Shown here one piece after another: positions 1 through 9,077 of a stretch of DNA of 64,000 nt (position 1 is the stretch's first letter; every line of letters begins with the position of its first letter). The translations under genes and the position numbers were made by a program. Under the pieces are notes generated by a model. That model saw nothing but the letters and a program-made list of their open reading frames with translations, had not been told where the DNA came from and ran no database searches. Source of the stretch: Candidatus Kuenenia stuttgartensis (GTDB lineage: Bacteria > Planctomycetota > Planctomycetia > Planctomycetales > Planctomycetaceae); assembly GCA_945861465.1 (NCBI GenBank), contig CAMAVB010000003.1, positions 1 through 64,000 of the forward strand, in the 5' to 3' direction.

Positions 1-3
1 CTC

Positions 4-609
4 TCATGAGAAATCGGACTCGTCCTCCAGTTGTTTCACGGCATCTCTCAGTCTTCGAATGATGCGGCTGCGTGCGGCGTATATGACGGCTTCCGATCGA
101 TTCAGCTGGGCGGCCGCATCCGGAATGGAAAGTCCGTCGATCATGGTGATGGCAAACGCCTGCCACGTAATGGCATCGGCTCGTGACCGGACACGTTCGG
201 CTGCCTTGCGAAAGAGCTGCCGTCGATATTCGCGTTCCAGTTGTGAATCGACACCGTCATCGACCTTGTCGTCCGCGCGGTGGTTGGCCCGATCATCATC
301 GCCCCCGACAGCCCTGTCTTTGGGTTGTCGTGTCAGCATGTTGACGGTGGCGTTGCGCGCGATTCGACACAACCAGTGCCGAAACCGCGTGGACTCATCA
401 CGTCGCTCCCATGTCGGCAACGCCCGAGCCACGGCAATCAGGACCTGCTGAGCAACATCCTGAGCATCTGCGTCCTGCAAACCACGCATCCGAGCGACGT
501 TGTAGACGACCGGACGATAAATCCGCGCAAACTGCTCCCACGCACCCTGATCGCACGGATCGGCGATCCGAATCAGCAGGCTGTCTCGCGTATCGGGAAC
601 GTCATCCAC
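4..609 (-). CDS. ECF-type RNA polymerase sigma factor
   Basis: Predicted sigma-70 family extracytoplasmic-function factor of 201 aa that would direct RNA polymerase to a small regulon. Region 2 spans roughly residues 20-95 (QGAWEQFARIYRPVVYNVAR, then FRHWLCRIARNATVNML). Region 4 helix-turn-helix lies at about 145-195 (GLSIPDAAAQLNRSEAVIYA). The linker between them (about 96-130) is rich in Asp and Arg. The likely start is a GTG. It is a short two-region factor with no C-terminal extension. No anti-sigma factor is recognisable beside it, although the next minus-strand gene encodes a single-pass membrane protein. Family assignment is firm; the regulon is unknown. Confidence 0.9.
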   Translation of the reverse strand: MDDVPDTRDSLLIRIADPCDQGAWEQFARIYRPVVYNVARMRGLQDADAQDVAQQVLIAVARALPTWERRDESTRFRHWLCRIARNATVNMLTRQPKDRAVGGDDDRANHRADDKVDDGVDSQLEREYRRQLFRKAAERVRSRADAITWQAFAITMIDGLSIPDAAAQLNRSEAVIYAARSRIIRRLRDAVKQLEDESDFS

Positions 610-705
610 AATCAGTCCTCCGGACCAAGAACACAGGTCGAGGACTATTCTGACAGGTTACCTGCGGATTTTCAGGTTCCCGGAGACAATTTGGCATTGA
701 ATCCT

Positions 706-780
706 TAGGCCGGACCAGGCGGAGCGCCGTTCCGGCACGTCGGCCAAGTGCCGGAACTACGCTCCGCTTGGTCCGGCCTA
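706..780. repeat. Palindromic element, family A (copy 1)
   Basis: Two arms of about 33 bp (706-738 and 748-780) are near-perfect inverted repeats around a 9-bp loop. Sequence to the right (784-808) matches the outer end of copy 2 at 24860-25001. The element lies between the sigma factor and the YfaP-like gene. A spurious ORF reading through it would give an Arg-rich peptide. Confidence 0.85.
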
Positions 781-895
781 CCCCAAAATCAAGCCTTGAC
801 AAGGCATTAACCCTGATGGCAATGCGTAACAAGGTATCGCAGTGCTGGCTCACTGCTCCGTCGATCATGTGTCGCTGGGCCCAACGCCTGAGCGT

Positions 896-1957
896 TCAGT
901 TCTTCTCAATCGGGTCCAGTTCCTGCATTGCCCGAATCGATGCGTCGGTGTGCGGGAACTTGTTGATCACTGACATCATCATTCGATCACGTTCACGACC
1001 CTCCTGTACGTTGCGGGCTCTCTCAAAAAGCTCAGTGGCCTCCTCTTCCTCGCGCTCCTGGAGAGCAGTGAGTTCTGCGGCCAGTTTTTCCTGTCGCCCC
1101 TTAGAAAGCGATGACTTGATATACTGAAACCGATGAACGGAAATATTCTTCCGGGCATTGACATCACCTTCAACGAGTTGCGTCACATCACCAAGTTTGA
1201 CCAGCAACCGGAAAGGATCTTTTGTGCGCCCGTTTCTCCATTCAAACTGATTTACAATGACTGTATATCGACCCGACGGAGCTGTTCGATCCAGCCACCT
1301 GACGTTCTCAACAGGCTCCTCAGACCACGTTTCATCCGGATCACTCGTCGTCGTGGCATTCATGTCAACGTCCAGGTTCCCCCTGCAAACGGACGTGCGA
1401 TGAGAATACGAAATGTGTTCTCCAGACGGAGCAATGACATGCAGATCGACGTCATTCAGAGTGTGCCATGCAAGGGAAAACTGAACTTCCCCGGTGCGAC
1501 CCCCCGCCTTTGCAACACGTCCCCGGATTCCGGAAGCAATAGCAGCAACTGCCGCTGGAACTCCTGAACCAGACTCGTTCGCATCGCTCGCTGCAAACGC
1601 TGTCAGGTCAATGTGTGTCTCCGCCGTCGCCCCGGTATTCGGCATGATCAATGACGTGATTTCCGGAAGATTTAGCGGAGTTGTTTCAATCTCAAACTGT
1701 TCCGGATCAGACAAATCGAACACAACTTCGCCCGGAAGCTCGGTGAAGTGGATTTCTGTTGCCAGCGGGGCTGAAGCGTCCTGCTGAGCAAACATGATCA
1801 GACTTAGGACAAGCAGTGCCACGAGATGAATGAAAATACTCGTTCCGCTGCTGCCAAGCACACTTCGCACGGGAACACGGATTGACGCAACATCAGCGCC
1901 TTCGCTTGCTGGAACGATCTGCACGCACTGCCTGAGATTTTCTGACGTCGTCGCCAT
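896..1957 (-). CDS. Single-pass membrane protein with YfaP/DUF2135-like domain
   Basis: About 353 aa from the ATG at 1957 (a GTG at 1975 is an alternative start). A short cytoplasmic N-terminus of about 30 residues is followed by one hydrophobic segment (SIFIHLVALLVLSLIMFA), giving a type II anchor. After a linker, residues about 150-260 form a beta-rich domain (FSLAWHTLNDVDLHVIAPSG, LDVDMNATT, PSGRYTVIVNQFEWRN) resembling the YfaP/DUF2135 family of extracytoplasmic proteins. The C-terminus (about 280-350) is charged and probably coiled-coil (LQEREEEEATELFERARN). Function is unknown. It sits upstream of the sigma factor on the same strand but is separated from it by element A1, so operon membership is doubtful. 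Confidence 0.75.
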   Translation of the reverse strand: MATTSENLRQCVQIVPASEGADVASIRVPVRSVLGSSGTSIFIHLVALLVLSLIMFAQQDASAPLATEIHFTELPGEVVFDLSDPEQFEIETTPLNLPEITSLIMPNTGATAETHIDLTAFAASDANESGSGVPAAVAAIASGIRGRVAKAGGRTGEVQFSLAWHTLNDVDLHVIAPSGEHISYSHRTSVCRGNLDVDMNATTTSDPDETWSEEPVENVRWLDRTAPSGRYTVIVNQFEWRNGRTKDPFRLLVKLGDVTQLVEGDVNARKNISVHRFQYIKSSLSKGRQEKLAAELTALQEREEEEATELFERARNVQEGRERDRMMMSVINKFPHTDASIRAMQELDPIEKN

Positions 1958-2067
1958 GCCGCTATTGTGCCCCACAAGCTCAGCAACTCAAGCGAGGTAA
2001 ATATCATTTTGTCGGAATCCCAACCAGGCGAGTGGTGGGAGGTCAGCCGAATGAGTACAGACTAATG

Positions 2068-2119
2068 TAGGCCGACTTCGCCGAAGTCGGCCCAACAGAT
2101 TTCAGCGAAATCTGCCTAC
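2068..2119. repeat. Double-hairpin intergenic element
   Basis: Two adjacent perfect hairpins (GACTTCGCCGAAGTC, then CAGATTTCAGCGAAATCTG) are bracketed by outer inverted ends GTAGGC and GCCTAC. The first stem, with the same TTCGCCGAA core, recurs at about 18369-18388. It lies between two minus-strand genes and could act as a transcript-end structure. Confidence 0.75.
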
Positions 2120-2177
2120 TTGTTTCGGTTGCAGGCGTAGTCCTCGCTGGGTTTATCTACGTTCATTTGTGGCTTTT

Positions 2178-3056
2178 TTATGCGTTTCGTGTTGGCCTCC
2201 GAATGGCCTCAATGATGGCGCTGTTGTCGAGTTCTCCGAGTCCCAATGCCTCAGCTCGTTCCAATAACTGACGATGCGTGTCTGCCAGCGGCAGACTGAG
2301 TCCGACGGCGGATGCGGCGTGCAGCATCAGACGGACATCCTTCAGATGTTGCGAAAGCTTTGCCTGAGTCGTAAAGTCGCCATCGATCATCTTCCGCCCT
2401 TTGGTGTCCATCTGTCGCGAATAGGCAGCACTCCCGCGAAGCACTTCCAGCGCAGCTGTGGGTTCAATGCCAATGGATTCGGCAAACACAATGCCTTCTG
2501 CGAGAGCCGCTCGATTCAGACCGAGTACCAGGTTAGTGACCAGCTTCATTTTGGCCGCGTTGCCGGAGGCCCCGACGTAAAATACGTTTTTGCCCAGCAC
2601 CGGCCAAAGTTCATGGCAAGCATCAAACGCCGCTTGTTGACCGCTGACGATCACTGTTGCGTCGCCCCGCCGCGTCTGTTCGCTGGAACCAGAAATCGGT
2701 GAATCCAGATAATTTGCCCCGACTGCCGCCAGTCTCTGTTCCCATTTGACACTTTGTTCCGGGTCACCGGTCGTCGTGTCGATGACAATTTGCCCTTGTC
2801 GCACGCTGCCTTTCAAAGGCAGGAGCACCGATTCCACAACTTCGCTCGAATATAGACTCACAATGACGCGGTCACAGTCTGCAATCGGATTGTCACTCCA
2901 CACGGCCCCACGATCCACAAGCGGCTCAGCCTTTTCTCGTGTGCGATTCCAGACGTACGGAATGAATCGAGATTTGAGCAGCCGATCAACGATTGCCGTG
3001 CCCATCAATCCCAGCCCAATCACACCGACTCGCAGGACAGATTCATTCGACTTCAT
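2178..3056 (-). CDS. NAD(P)-dependent oxidoreductase, 3-hydroxyisobutyrate dehydrogenase family
   Basis: About 292 aa (ATG at 3056; a TTG at 3062 is possible). Predicted beta-hydroxyacid dehydrogenase that oxidises a 3-hydroxy acid or related substrate. The N-terminal Rossmann nucleotide motif GVIGLGLMGTAIVDRL is at about residues 8-25. The substrate-binding loop DSPISGSSEQTRRGDA is at about 120-135, and the catalytic-lysine helix GNAAKMKLVTNLVLG at about 165-180. Length is typical. Substrate cannot be told from sequence; the family also includes tartronate-semialdehyde and glyoxylate reductases. It begins just after a terminator serving the upstream protease gene. Confidence 0.9.
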   Translation of the reverse strand: MKSNESVLRVGVIGLGLMGTAIVDRLLKSRFIPYVWNRTREKAEPLVDRGAVWSDNPIADCDRVIVSLYSSEVVESVLLPLKGSVRQGQIVIDTTTGDPEQSVKWEQRLAAVGANYLDSPISGSSEQTRRGDATVIVSGQQAAFDACHELWPVLGKNVFYVGASGNAAKMKLVTNLVLGLNRAALAEGIVFAESIGIEPTAALEVLRGSAAYSRQMDTKGRKMIDGDFTTQAKLSQHLKDVRLMLHAASAVGLSLPLADTHRQLLERAEALGLGELDNSAIIEAIRRPTRNA

Positions 3057-3074
3057 TCGCAACTCGTCTCATGC

Positions 3075-3109
3075 AAAAAGCCCACACGGGGCAACTTCGC
3101 CGTGTGGGC
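3075..3109 (-). terminator. Rho-independent terminator after the C-terminal protease gene
   Basis: On the minus strand a 10-bp perfect stem (GCCCACACGG with CCGTGTGGGC at 3080-3089 and 3100-3109) has a 10-nt loop and is followed by TTTTTG. It lies only about 20 bp before the oxidoreductase start, so that gene must have its promoter within or after this hairpin, or depend on read-through. Confidence 0.8.
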
Positions 3110-3146
3110 CTGGATTTATTCTTTCCGCAGCCAGGAACCAGGCAAC

Positions 3147-3219
3147 GGCGAGCGGCTGGGCGTCAGCCCTCCGTGTGTTCATGCGCGGACCACGGAGGGC
3201 TCACGCCCAGCCGCTCGCC
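3147..3219. repeat. Palindromic element, family B (full copy)
   Basis: Two 29-bp arms (3147-3175 and 3191-3219) of the form GCGAGCGGCTGGGCG...CCCTCCGTG are inverted around about 15 bp. A half copy occurs at 52790-52819. It lies downstream of the protease gene and just upstream of the terminator hairpin. Confidence 0.85.
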
Positions 3220-3327
3220 ATTGTCAATTCGCACCGCGTGAAGAATCAGTCTCTCCGGTAATCATGCCCGTTGCCGCCATCGACAATCCGCACTCTCTGC
3301 GTTGCTATTGACGTCGCGCTTTACCGA

Positions 3328-5412
3328 CTATTTTCCAGTCTTGGCTGTCTGCAGACTTCGCAGAAGTTCGAGGTAATCGACGCTGATGTTGACCAATTCC
3401 CTGTTGTAGAAATCTTCGGGGAAAATGTCCTTCTTTTCGCCGCCATTGGCTTGCTGGATCGCCTCTTCCTCTTCCTTTTGCTCCTGCTTCATTTCTTCTT
3501 CTTCGGCTCGCAGGACACTTTCATTCAGAGAGATTGTCTTATCGTTCTTACGTTCGAGGTACTTAGCAATCAGCCGACTGATTTGCGTAAAATCTTTATC
3601 CGTGGACAGACGCGTTTCACTCGTTTGCTGAAGCTGCGACACAATCGCGTCTGTGACCTGAGCAGAAAATGGCGAGTAGCCGGCACGCGTGATGCGGTCG
3701 AATTCCAGTGCGTTATCCAGAGAGTCTTCACCGATCTCACGAACGTTCAGCAGCGACGGAAGGACCACATCGGACGTGACACCTTTAGTCTGAGTGCTGT
3801 CGCCGTTGACTCGATAAAACTTGCTGATCGTCAGCTTCAATGCACCGTGAGCCTGCGAGGAAAACAATGATGGTCGATCGATCACATTGACGACGTTCTG
3901 AACTGTACCCTTGCCGTGCGTGGTTCGGTCTCCAATCACGATGCCGCGACGGTAGTCCTTGATGGCTCCTGCAAAAATCTCGGACGCGGACGCTGAAAAC
4001 CGATTGCAGACGACGACCATTGGGCGTCGCCAGTACATATCCGGATCTTCGTCATCAAACACCTGCACTCCGGTTTCTGGTTCCTTGACCTGCACGATTG
4101 AACCTTTTGGAATGAACAGGCCGGAAACCTCAATCGCCTCCTGAAGTGCACCACCGCCATTCCACCGCAGATCGACGATCAAAACCTGAACGTCCTGCTT
4201 GTTGAATTCTTCGAGCACCACCTTGACGTCTCGCGCGGTGCTTTTGAAGTCACCACCCTGATTCGCACCTTGGAAATCTCGATAGAATGAGGGGATTCGG
4301 AGAATTCCGACCTTGGCCTTGCGGCCATCGATCCATTCAGACGTTTCAAGAATTTTGCCTTTGACTTCATCCTCAGTGATTTTCACTTCGGTGCGTGTCA
4401 GTTCATAGATTTTCGTCCGCCGTTCGATGCCAGCTGTTTCTTCTTCGTTTTCTTCTTTCGGTACCAGAACCTTCAGCTTGACTTTTGTGCCCTTCTTGCC
4501 GCGAATCATGTCCACGACCTTAGTGAGCTTCATTTCGATGACATCGACAAAATTGTCGGATGCATCAAACGAAACTCCGATGATTTTGTCGCCCTTTTTC
4601 AGGCGACCGTCATTCGCTGCCGCTCCACCTTCGATCACTTCTTCGACAAGCGTATAACCATCATCATATTTCAGTCGCGCGCCGATTCCGTCGAGTTTCA
4701 GTCTCATGTCGATCTCGAAATCTTGCAGAGTCTGTGGAGACATGTATGCCGAGTGTGGATCAAGGCAGTGCGTCATCGACGACAGATAAAGTTCCAGTAC
4801 TTCGTGTGCTTCGGTCTGATCAAGAAAGACCTGATTGGTGTGATAGCGAGTGTGGAGCCGCTTGCGTGCCTCCGCCAGGTCGGTGTCGTCCATTTTCAGC
4901 ATCAGCAGATCGAATTTGATTCGCTTCCGCCAGCGTTCATCCAGTTCTTCTTCGTTCGCCGCCCAGGGAATCTCCTTCGCGTCACGAATCATTTCTTCCT
5001 CGACTGTGAAGTCGTGTTCCACATCGATCAAAGCGTCCAGTTTTGCAGCGCGGATATCCATGCGGGATCGGAAGCGTTCGAATACATCGACAGCAAACTG
5101 CACGTCGCCGTTCAGAATCTTGTCGTCGAGGGAAGTCTTTTGAGTCGAGAATTCATCAATGTCGGACTGCAGCAGATACAGTTTTTGAGGATCCCAGATT
5201 TCGAGGTAGCGGTGCAGAAGTCTTTCTGACAAGGCATCGTTAATCTCCGGATGGTTAATGTGCCGATTGGACACCATCGACGCTACGATTTTCGCGGTTT
5301 TGCCGTCATCTTCCGTCAGGACAATCTGGTCTGCCGCAGTGACGGAATCGGGGACAAATGTCGCGAACGCCAGCAGCAAGGTGCAGCGACTGACGGTTCT
5401 CAGCGTTGTCAT
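3328..5412 (-). CDS. C-terminal (tail-specific) processing protease, Prc/Tsp type, S41
   Basis: About 694 aa from the ATG at 5412, chosen because a strong GAAGGAAAG ribosome-binding site precedes it and a signal peptide follows (TLLLAFATFVPDSVTAA); the open frame extends upstream without a better start. The mature periplasmic protease has a Prc-type N-terminal helical region, a PDZ domain (about 210-300; EGGAAANDGRLKKGDKIIGV) and an S41 domain. The Ser-Lys dyad is visible: the Ser in NRFSASASEIFAG (about 475) and the Lys in THGKGTVQ (about 500), with spacing as in E. coli Prc. The C-terminal region is Glu/Lys-rich. Expected role: degrading or trimming envelope proteins by their C-termini. A terminator follows. 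Confidence 0.93.
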   Translation of the reverse strand: MTTLRTVSRCTLLLAFATFVPDSVTAADQIVLTEDDGKTAKIVASMVSNRHINHPEINDALSERLLHRYLEIWDPQKLYLLQSDIDEFSTQKTSLDDKILNGDVQFAVDVFERFRSRMDIRAAKLDALIDVEHDFTVEEEMIRDAKEIPWAANEEELDERWRKRIKFDLLMLKMDDTDLAEARKRLHTRYHTNQVFLDQTEAHEVLELYLSSMTHCLDPHSAYMSPQTLQDFEIDMRLKLDGIGARLKYDDGYTLVEEVIEGGAAANDGRLKKGDKIIGVSFDASDNFVDVIEMKLTKVVDMIRGKKGTKVKLKVLVPKEENEEETAGIERRTKIYELTRTEVKITEDEVKGKILETSEWIDGRKAKVGILRIPSFYRDFQGANQGGDFKSTARDVKVVLEEFNKQDVQVLIVDLRWNGGGALQEAIEVSGLFIPKGSIVQVKEPETGVQVFDDEDPDMYWRRPMVVVCNRFSASASEIFAGAIKDYRRGIVIGDRTTHGKGTVQNVVNVIDRPSLFSSQAHGALKLTISKFYRVNGDSTQTKGVTSDVVLPSLLNVREIGEDSLDNALEFDRITRAGYSPFSAQVTDAIVSQLQQTSETRLSTDKDFTQISRLIAKYLERKNDKTISLNESVLRAEEEEMKQEQKEEEEAIQQANGGEKKDIFPEDFYNRELVNISVDYLELLRSLQTAKTGK

Positions 5413-5626
5413 TCTAACTTTCCTTCGACAGTCAAAGGGATGGGTCGGGATCAACCTGACCCGCAGAATCTTGATAATAAAGAAGACACAAAACGTCCGG
5501 CTGGAAAGTGATTCTTCACGATCCCGAAGGAACACGCAATCCAATCGTAGACCAGTCCACAGTTTTGTCGCAAGATCGTCTCGGACCTGGGGACGGCTTT
5601 TTCAGGCAATCGGCGACCCAATGCAG

Positions 5627-7045
5627 TCAACGTGGCAAGGCGACTTTTGCACGATTTGCCCGGACTGTCAGCGTCCCCACCATCTGTTCCGGCGAGCCAG
5701 CGACCTGTTTTTCATCCTCTTCTGCATACGAAAAGATGAGCGAAGTCTGCTGGCCCGACTTGGCCGTACACAGGAAATAGTCCCAGATCAGTGTTTTTTC
5801 GTGGGCCTTTCCCAGAGCCCGGACATGATGAACTCGCCAGCCGTTGATGTCGCTGTGGATTTTTGACGACTTGACCGCACCCTTGCGTTCCGCCAGTGCG
5901 GCCTGCACTTCATCAAGATATTCCGGTTCGGATGTTGCTTCACCGGGCGGTACAGCAGGGGATGGCGAGATATTGCATTGTGCCACCAGCGATCCGTTAT
6001 GCATCATCCGCAGCATCACCATTTCGGGCGTTTCGTGAAAGATGTGCCAGCTGCGATTGTGCAACAACAAAACCTGCCCAGGCGTTGCAAGAGTCAGCAA
6101 CAGTTTTCGTTCATCCGGGACTTGTTCCGAAATCGCGTCAGGAAGTTCGCGCGCTGGTGCCGCAGACGTTTGAGTCCACGTGATCGTGGCGTTGACGTTG
6201 AGTCCCGGACTGAACGGTCCCGGCTCACGCATTTCTGACTGTACGGCTTTGAAAGATCGAATGAACCGTTGAGTGCGATCGAATGTCAGCTCACCTTTCA
6301 GCGTCACCTTTGTGGCAGAACCTGTGACTGCGCCTTCGACTGTGCCTTCAAATGTCACAACCGCTTCGTTGGCCGTGAGTGACTTCAGTTGGCAGGTCGC
6401 CGATTGCGAAACCGCTGCGTCAACGCCAACCAGCATTGGGATGACCCATGAATCAAGGTTCCATTTTTCGTGCTGGTCTTTCAGATTTCTTGCAGGCAGC
6501 AAACCCGTTGCCACGATCGGATCACAGGGAATTTGCAGCAAATCCACCTGCGGACGTGTGAGTCGCACATCGGGGCTCAGTTGCAGCAGTTGATACTCCG
6601 CACCGTAAAGATGAATCAGACGAGCCTGCGATGGCAATACAACGGATGTGGCGTGGTCTTTGCCAACGACAGATTCCGTTTCGGCAGTTGCAAAGCTTCG
6701 CACGGCTCGCACTGCAAGTGGACCGCTCGTGTCAGAAGCAAATCGTCGCTGATCAAACGCAAACGTTCCGGTGCTGTTGAGATTCCATTCAGACGTACCC
6801 GACTGCGACGGCGTCAGCAGCGTGCCCTCAATCTTTAAGGCATAATCAACGTGCGTCGTGCGATCAGGATCCGCTGGATCAACCAGTGAAATTTCCTCGG
6901 TTGCAGCGGCACCCGTTTTCTCGTCCGCCCATGCCTGGTGGAACAGTCCGGTGATGAAGATCATTGCCAAACTGAAAGCCAGCTTCGCCGACACGAGCTT
7001 GGTAATCGGGCAAAACATCAATTTGCCGCAACTTTCCTTAGTCAT
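5627..7045 (-). CDS. Secreted protein of unknown function
   Basis: 472 aa with an N-terminal signal-like segment after a short polar stretch (LAFSLAMIFITGLFHQAWAD). The rest is soluble and beta-rich, with repeated Thr/Ser-rich strands around residues 60-110 and 200-290 (for example VVTFEGTVEGAVTGSATKV). I recognise no catalytic motif or named domain. A short GGAG lies 2 nt before the ATG. It sits upstream of and co-directional with the C-terminal protease, with about 215 bp between them. Composition and the secretion signal suggest a planctomycete lineage protein; I assign no function. Confidence 0.7.
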   Translation of the reverse strand: MTKESCGKLMFCPITKLVSAKLAFSLAMIFITGLFHQAWADEKTGAAATEEISLVDPADPDRTTHVDYALKIEGTLLTPSQSGTSEWNLNSTGTFAFDQRRFASDTSGPLAVRAVRSFATAETESVVGKDHATSVVLPSQARLIHLYGAEYQLLQLSPDVRLTRPQVDLLQIPCDPIVATGLLPARNLKDQHEKWNLDSWVIPMLVGVDAAVSQSATCQLKSLTANEAVVTFEGTVEGAVTGSATKVTLKGELTFDRTQRFIRSFKAVQSEMREPGPFSPGLNVNATITWTQTSAAPARELPDAISEQVPDERKLLLTLATPGQVLLLHNRSWHIFHETPEMVMLRMMHNGSLVAQCNISPSPAVPPGEATSEPEYLDEVQAALAERKGAVKSSKIHSDINGWRVHHVRALGKAHEKTLIWDYFLCTAKSGQQTSLIFSYAEEDEKQVAGSPEQMVGTLTVRANRAKVALPR

Positions 7046-7211
7046 TACTCCGCCACTCCGATTGGCTTTGAGATTTTCGCGTTACGCCGTCACCAACATT
7101 CGCGATGCCCCAGGACGTACACTTCGACGCATCTTTCCGAGATTCCCAATTCCCCGCAAGTGCGATTCGGAGATGTTTTCCGTACGTTGGACGTTCCTGT
7201 CCGACCGCTGA

Positions 7212-7757
7212 TCACCAAACCTCATCCAATCGCACAAAAACGCCTTCCAGAATCGTCAACTGCAGCACGTCAGTTGTGGGAAGTAAGACATAGACGCCAT
7301 CGCGCAGCACAAGCTGCTCAACTTTGTGTTCGAACGGATCAACGATCCAGTATTCCGGCACCCCGGCCTTTTGATATCGCGCCCGCTTGAGTTTGCGGTC
7401 TCGCGCTTCGGAGGACAACGAGAGAATCTCGACGACCAGATCCGGCGTTCCCTGGATTTTTTCCGGCCTCAGGATATGTTGATTTTCGGTCAGGACAACA
7501 GCCAAATCCGGCTGCAAAATGTCATGAGTCGCAATCTGAACGTCGCACGGTGCGTTAAAGACGACTCCCAGTTTCTGTTGCTCAATCTGTGTATATAAAA
7601 TAAATTGCAGTCGCCGAGAGACTGTCTGATGATACAGATTCGGTGCCGGATTCACGTAGTGCCCTCCATCGATGATTTCATGCTGGCAACCGTCCTCCGG
7701 AATCTGTGCGTAATCTTCGTAGGTAAGCTTTCTGCGTTCAGTTGTGTCCGTCGTCAT
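7212..7757 (-). CDS. Uma2-family (DUF820) restriction-endonuclease-fold protein
   Basis: 181 aa, the usual length of Uma2 proteins. The family has a PD-(D/E)XK nuclease fold. Visible motifs are the N-terminal LTYEDYAQIPEDG, the Asp of ILQPDLAVVL (about residue 90), the acidic core PDLVVEILSLSS (about 107-118), and GVPEYWIVDPFEHKVE (about 137-152). Biological role is unsettled for the whole family. Uma2 genes are multicopy in planctomycetes and cyanobacteria and often stand alone, as here. The gene is monocistronic on the minus strand, with a family C palindrome upstream. Confidence 0.9.
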   Translation of the reverse strand: MTTDTTERRKLTYEDYAQIPEDGCQHEIIDGGHYVNPAPNLYHQTVSRRLQFILYTQIEQQKLGVVFNAPCDVQIATHDILQPDLAVVLTENQHILRPEKIQGTPDLVVEILSLSSEARDRKLKRARYQKAGVPEYWIVDPFEHKVEQLVLRDGVYVLLPTTDVLQLTILEGVFVRLDEVW

Positions 7758-7874
7758 GGCCTGCCTGCTTCCGCTTGAACCTTGTTCCCATACAGCCCGA
7801 ACATTCTACCGTTGCAGGGAGGCGGTATCCAGTTGAATCGGACAGCGAAATACTGCCGTCCAATCAGTGAATTT

Positions 7875-7952
7875 GTAGGGTGTGACAAGCGGCAGCGAAG
7901 GCACACCTGACTGGTGATGAGGTGTGCCGGCGCGTTGCTTGTCGCTCCCTAC
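7875..7952. repeat. Palindromic element, family C (copy 1) in the 7758-8111 gap
   Basis: An inverted pair starting GTAGGGTGTGACAAGCGGCA and ending with its imperfect complement at CTAC. Related copies are at 9930-10029, 26194-26271 and 51805-51904. It occupies the centre of the 354-bp gap between the Uma2 gene and the VOC gene. I see nothing else in that gap beyond presumed divergent promoters. Confidence 0.85.
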
Positions 7953-8111
7953 GAGTTGTCCATCGTCGAGGAATGGCAGCCGGAACCCAGAAGGCTCCAA
8001 AGATTGACATCCCATAGTCCGAGTCGGTATGGTGATAAGCGATCGGTCGTCGGCATCCATACTGACGCAAAATTTGCAATTCTTCATGCAACAGAATAAG
8101 AGTCCTGCCTC

Positions 8112-8480
8112 GTGTCTGATATTCTCGCGTCCACATTTGTGCTGGCAGTCAACGATCTGGAATTGTCAAAGAAGTTCTTCATGGAGAAGCTTGGTTTCGC
8201 CGAGAATATGAGCGTCGATGGCTGGTCATTCCTGAGTCGCGGGGCATGCAAACTGCGTCTAGGCGATTGCCCCGGGATCAGGCCAATGTCAGATGCTCAG
8301 GACCACTCCTGGTTTGCGTATCTTCATGTTCAAGATGCAGCACAACTGTACAATGAGATCGTGGAGAATCGAGTCGAAATCTGGCACGAGCTTGCGGACA
8401 AACCCTGGGGCATGCGCGAGTTCGCAATCGTCACTCCGGACGGCCATCGGATCGTCTTTGGAGAAAAGTTGCCTGTTTAG
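8112..8480 (+). CDS. VOC-superfamily (glyoxalase/bleomycin-resistance-like) protein
   Basis: 122 aa, GTG start. It is a single vicinal-oxygen-chelate unit with beta-alpha-beta-beta-beta halves: STFVLAVNDLELSKKFFMEK at the N-terminus, WFAYLHVQDAAQLYNEIVE in the middle and EFAIVTPDGHRIVFGEK at the C-terminus, the latter carrying the Asp-Gly-His pattern typical of the family. Such proteins act as dimers in metal-dependent isomerisation, dioxygenation or antibiotic binding; the substrate is not evident. The TAG stop coincides with the first bases of a 101-bp inverted-repeat element (8479-8579), suggesting the element landed at the gene end. Confidence 0.88.
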   Translation: MSDILASTFVLAVNDLELSKKFFMEKLGFAENMSVDGWSFLSRGACKLRLGDCPGIRPMSDAQDHSWFAYLHVQDAAQLYNEIVENRVEIWHELADKPWGMREFAIVTPDGHRIVFGEKLPV

Positions 8481-8579
8481 GACTGAGACAGAAATATGTG
8501 GGGCACGATTCCATCGTGCCGGGCACGTCAAGAACGTGCCCCACGTCCAGAAGACGACAGTTATTTCTGCGCCGGTCCT
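8479..8579. repeat. TIR element, family D (copy 1), 101 bp
   Basis: Ends AGGACTGAGACAGAAAT and ATTTCTGCGCCGGTCCT are imperfect terminal inverted repeats. The middle holds a GGGGCACG...CGTGCCCC palindrome. A second copy of identical length (101 bp) and high similarity is at 57473-57573. No transposase ORF fits inside, so it is MITE-like. Confidence 0.85.
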
Positions 8580-8687
8580 TAGTCTGAAGCTTTCAAGTGA
8601 CTCCTGGATATCATGACGACATGGGAAATACGTGACGCTGAACGGAATCTGAATTAATTCATTGTTCGTTTACAGGGAGTTCATCTT

Positions 8688-9077
8688 TTGCTTGAGGAGC
8701 AAGCCAACCCGTATGCTCCTCCGGAGAATTCGCCGCGAATCTGGTCCCTCGATCCAGGCATAAGTTTGCGGAAGCGGCTTCGGAAAATCTTTTACATTCA
8801 TCTCGCTTTCGTCGTGGTGCTCTCTGGCGTGATGCAGAATGACGGTAATCTTCTGCCAGGTGGACAGGTTGGCGAGTTTCTTGTCTTGTTTCCGCTGGGT
8901 TCCACGTTTTATGTCTGTCCGATTGCATCCCATGTTGCCGTATGGTCGGCGTCCAGTGCCACAACGCGGCTACGATGTCTCTCGGTTGTTGCCAACCTTG
9001 CGCTGTCTGTCCTGCAATTCTTGATATGCCTTCCGGGGATTCAACGAAAGATGCGCACATTCGTTGTTGGAGCATGA
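8688..9077 (+). CDS. Small membrane protein with N-terminal NPYAPP motif
   Basis: 129 aa, probable TTG start. The N-terminus carries NPYAPPEN, a motif common at the start of small planctomycete membrane proteins. About three hydrophobic segments follow (IFYIHLAFVVVLSGVM; GEFLVLFPLGSTFYVC; LSVVANLALSVLQFLICL). No known domain is recognisable. Its stop overlaps the start of the next gene in an ATGA (9074-9077), implying translational coupling. Function unknown. Confidence 0.6.
   Translation: MLEEQANPYAPPENSPRIWSLDPGISLRKRLRKIFYIHLAFVVVLSGVMQNDGNLLPGGQVGEFLVLFPLGSTFYVCPIASHVAVWSASSATTRLRCLSVVANLALSVLQFLICLPGIQRKMRTFVVGA

Noticed and set aside
602..868. 88-aa minus-strand frame containing VGRTKRS-like text
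   Set aside because: Translation of the family A repeat; the same text appears at 24843-25079, so it is a repeat artefact and not a gene.
8289..8531. 80-aa minus-strand frame ending in a family D element
   Set aside because: Mostly antisense to the VOC gene plus repeat; the same peptide start recurs at 57373-57603.
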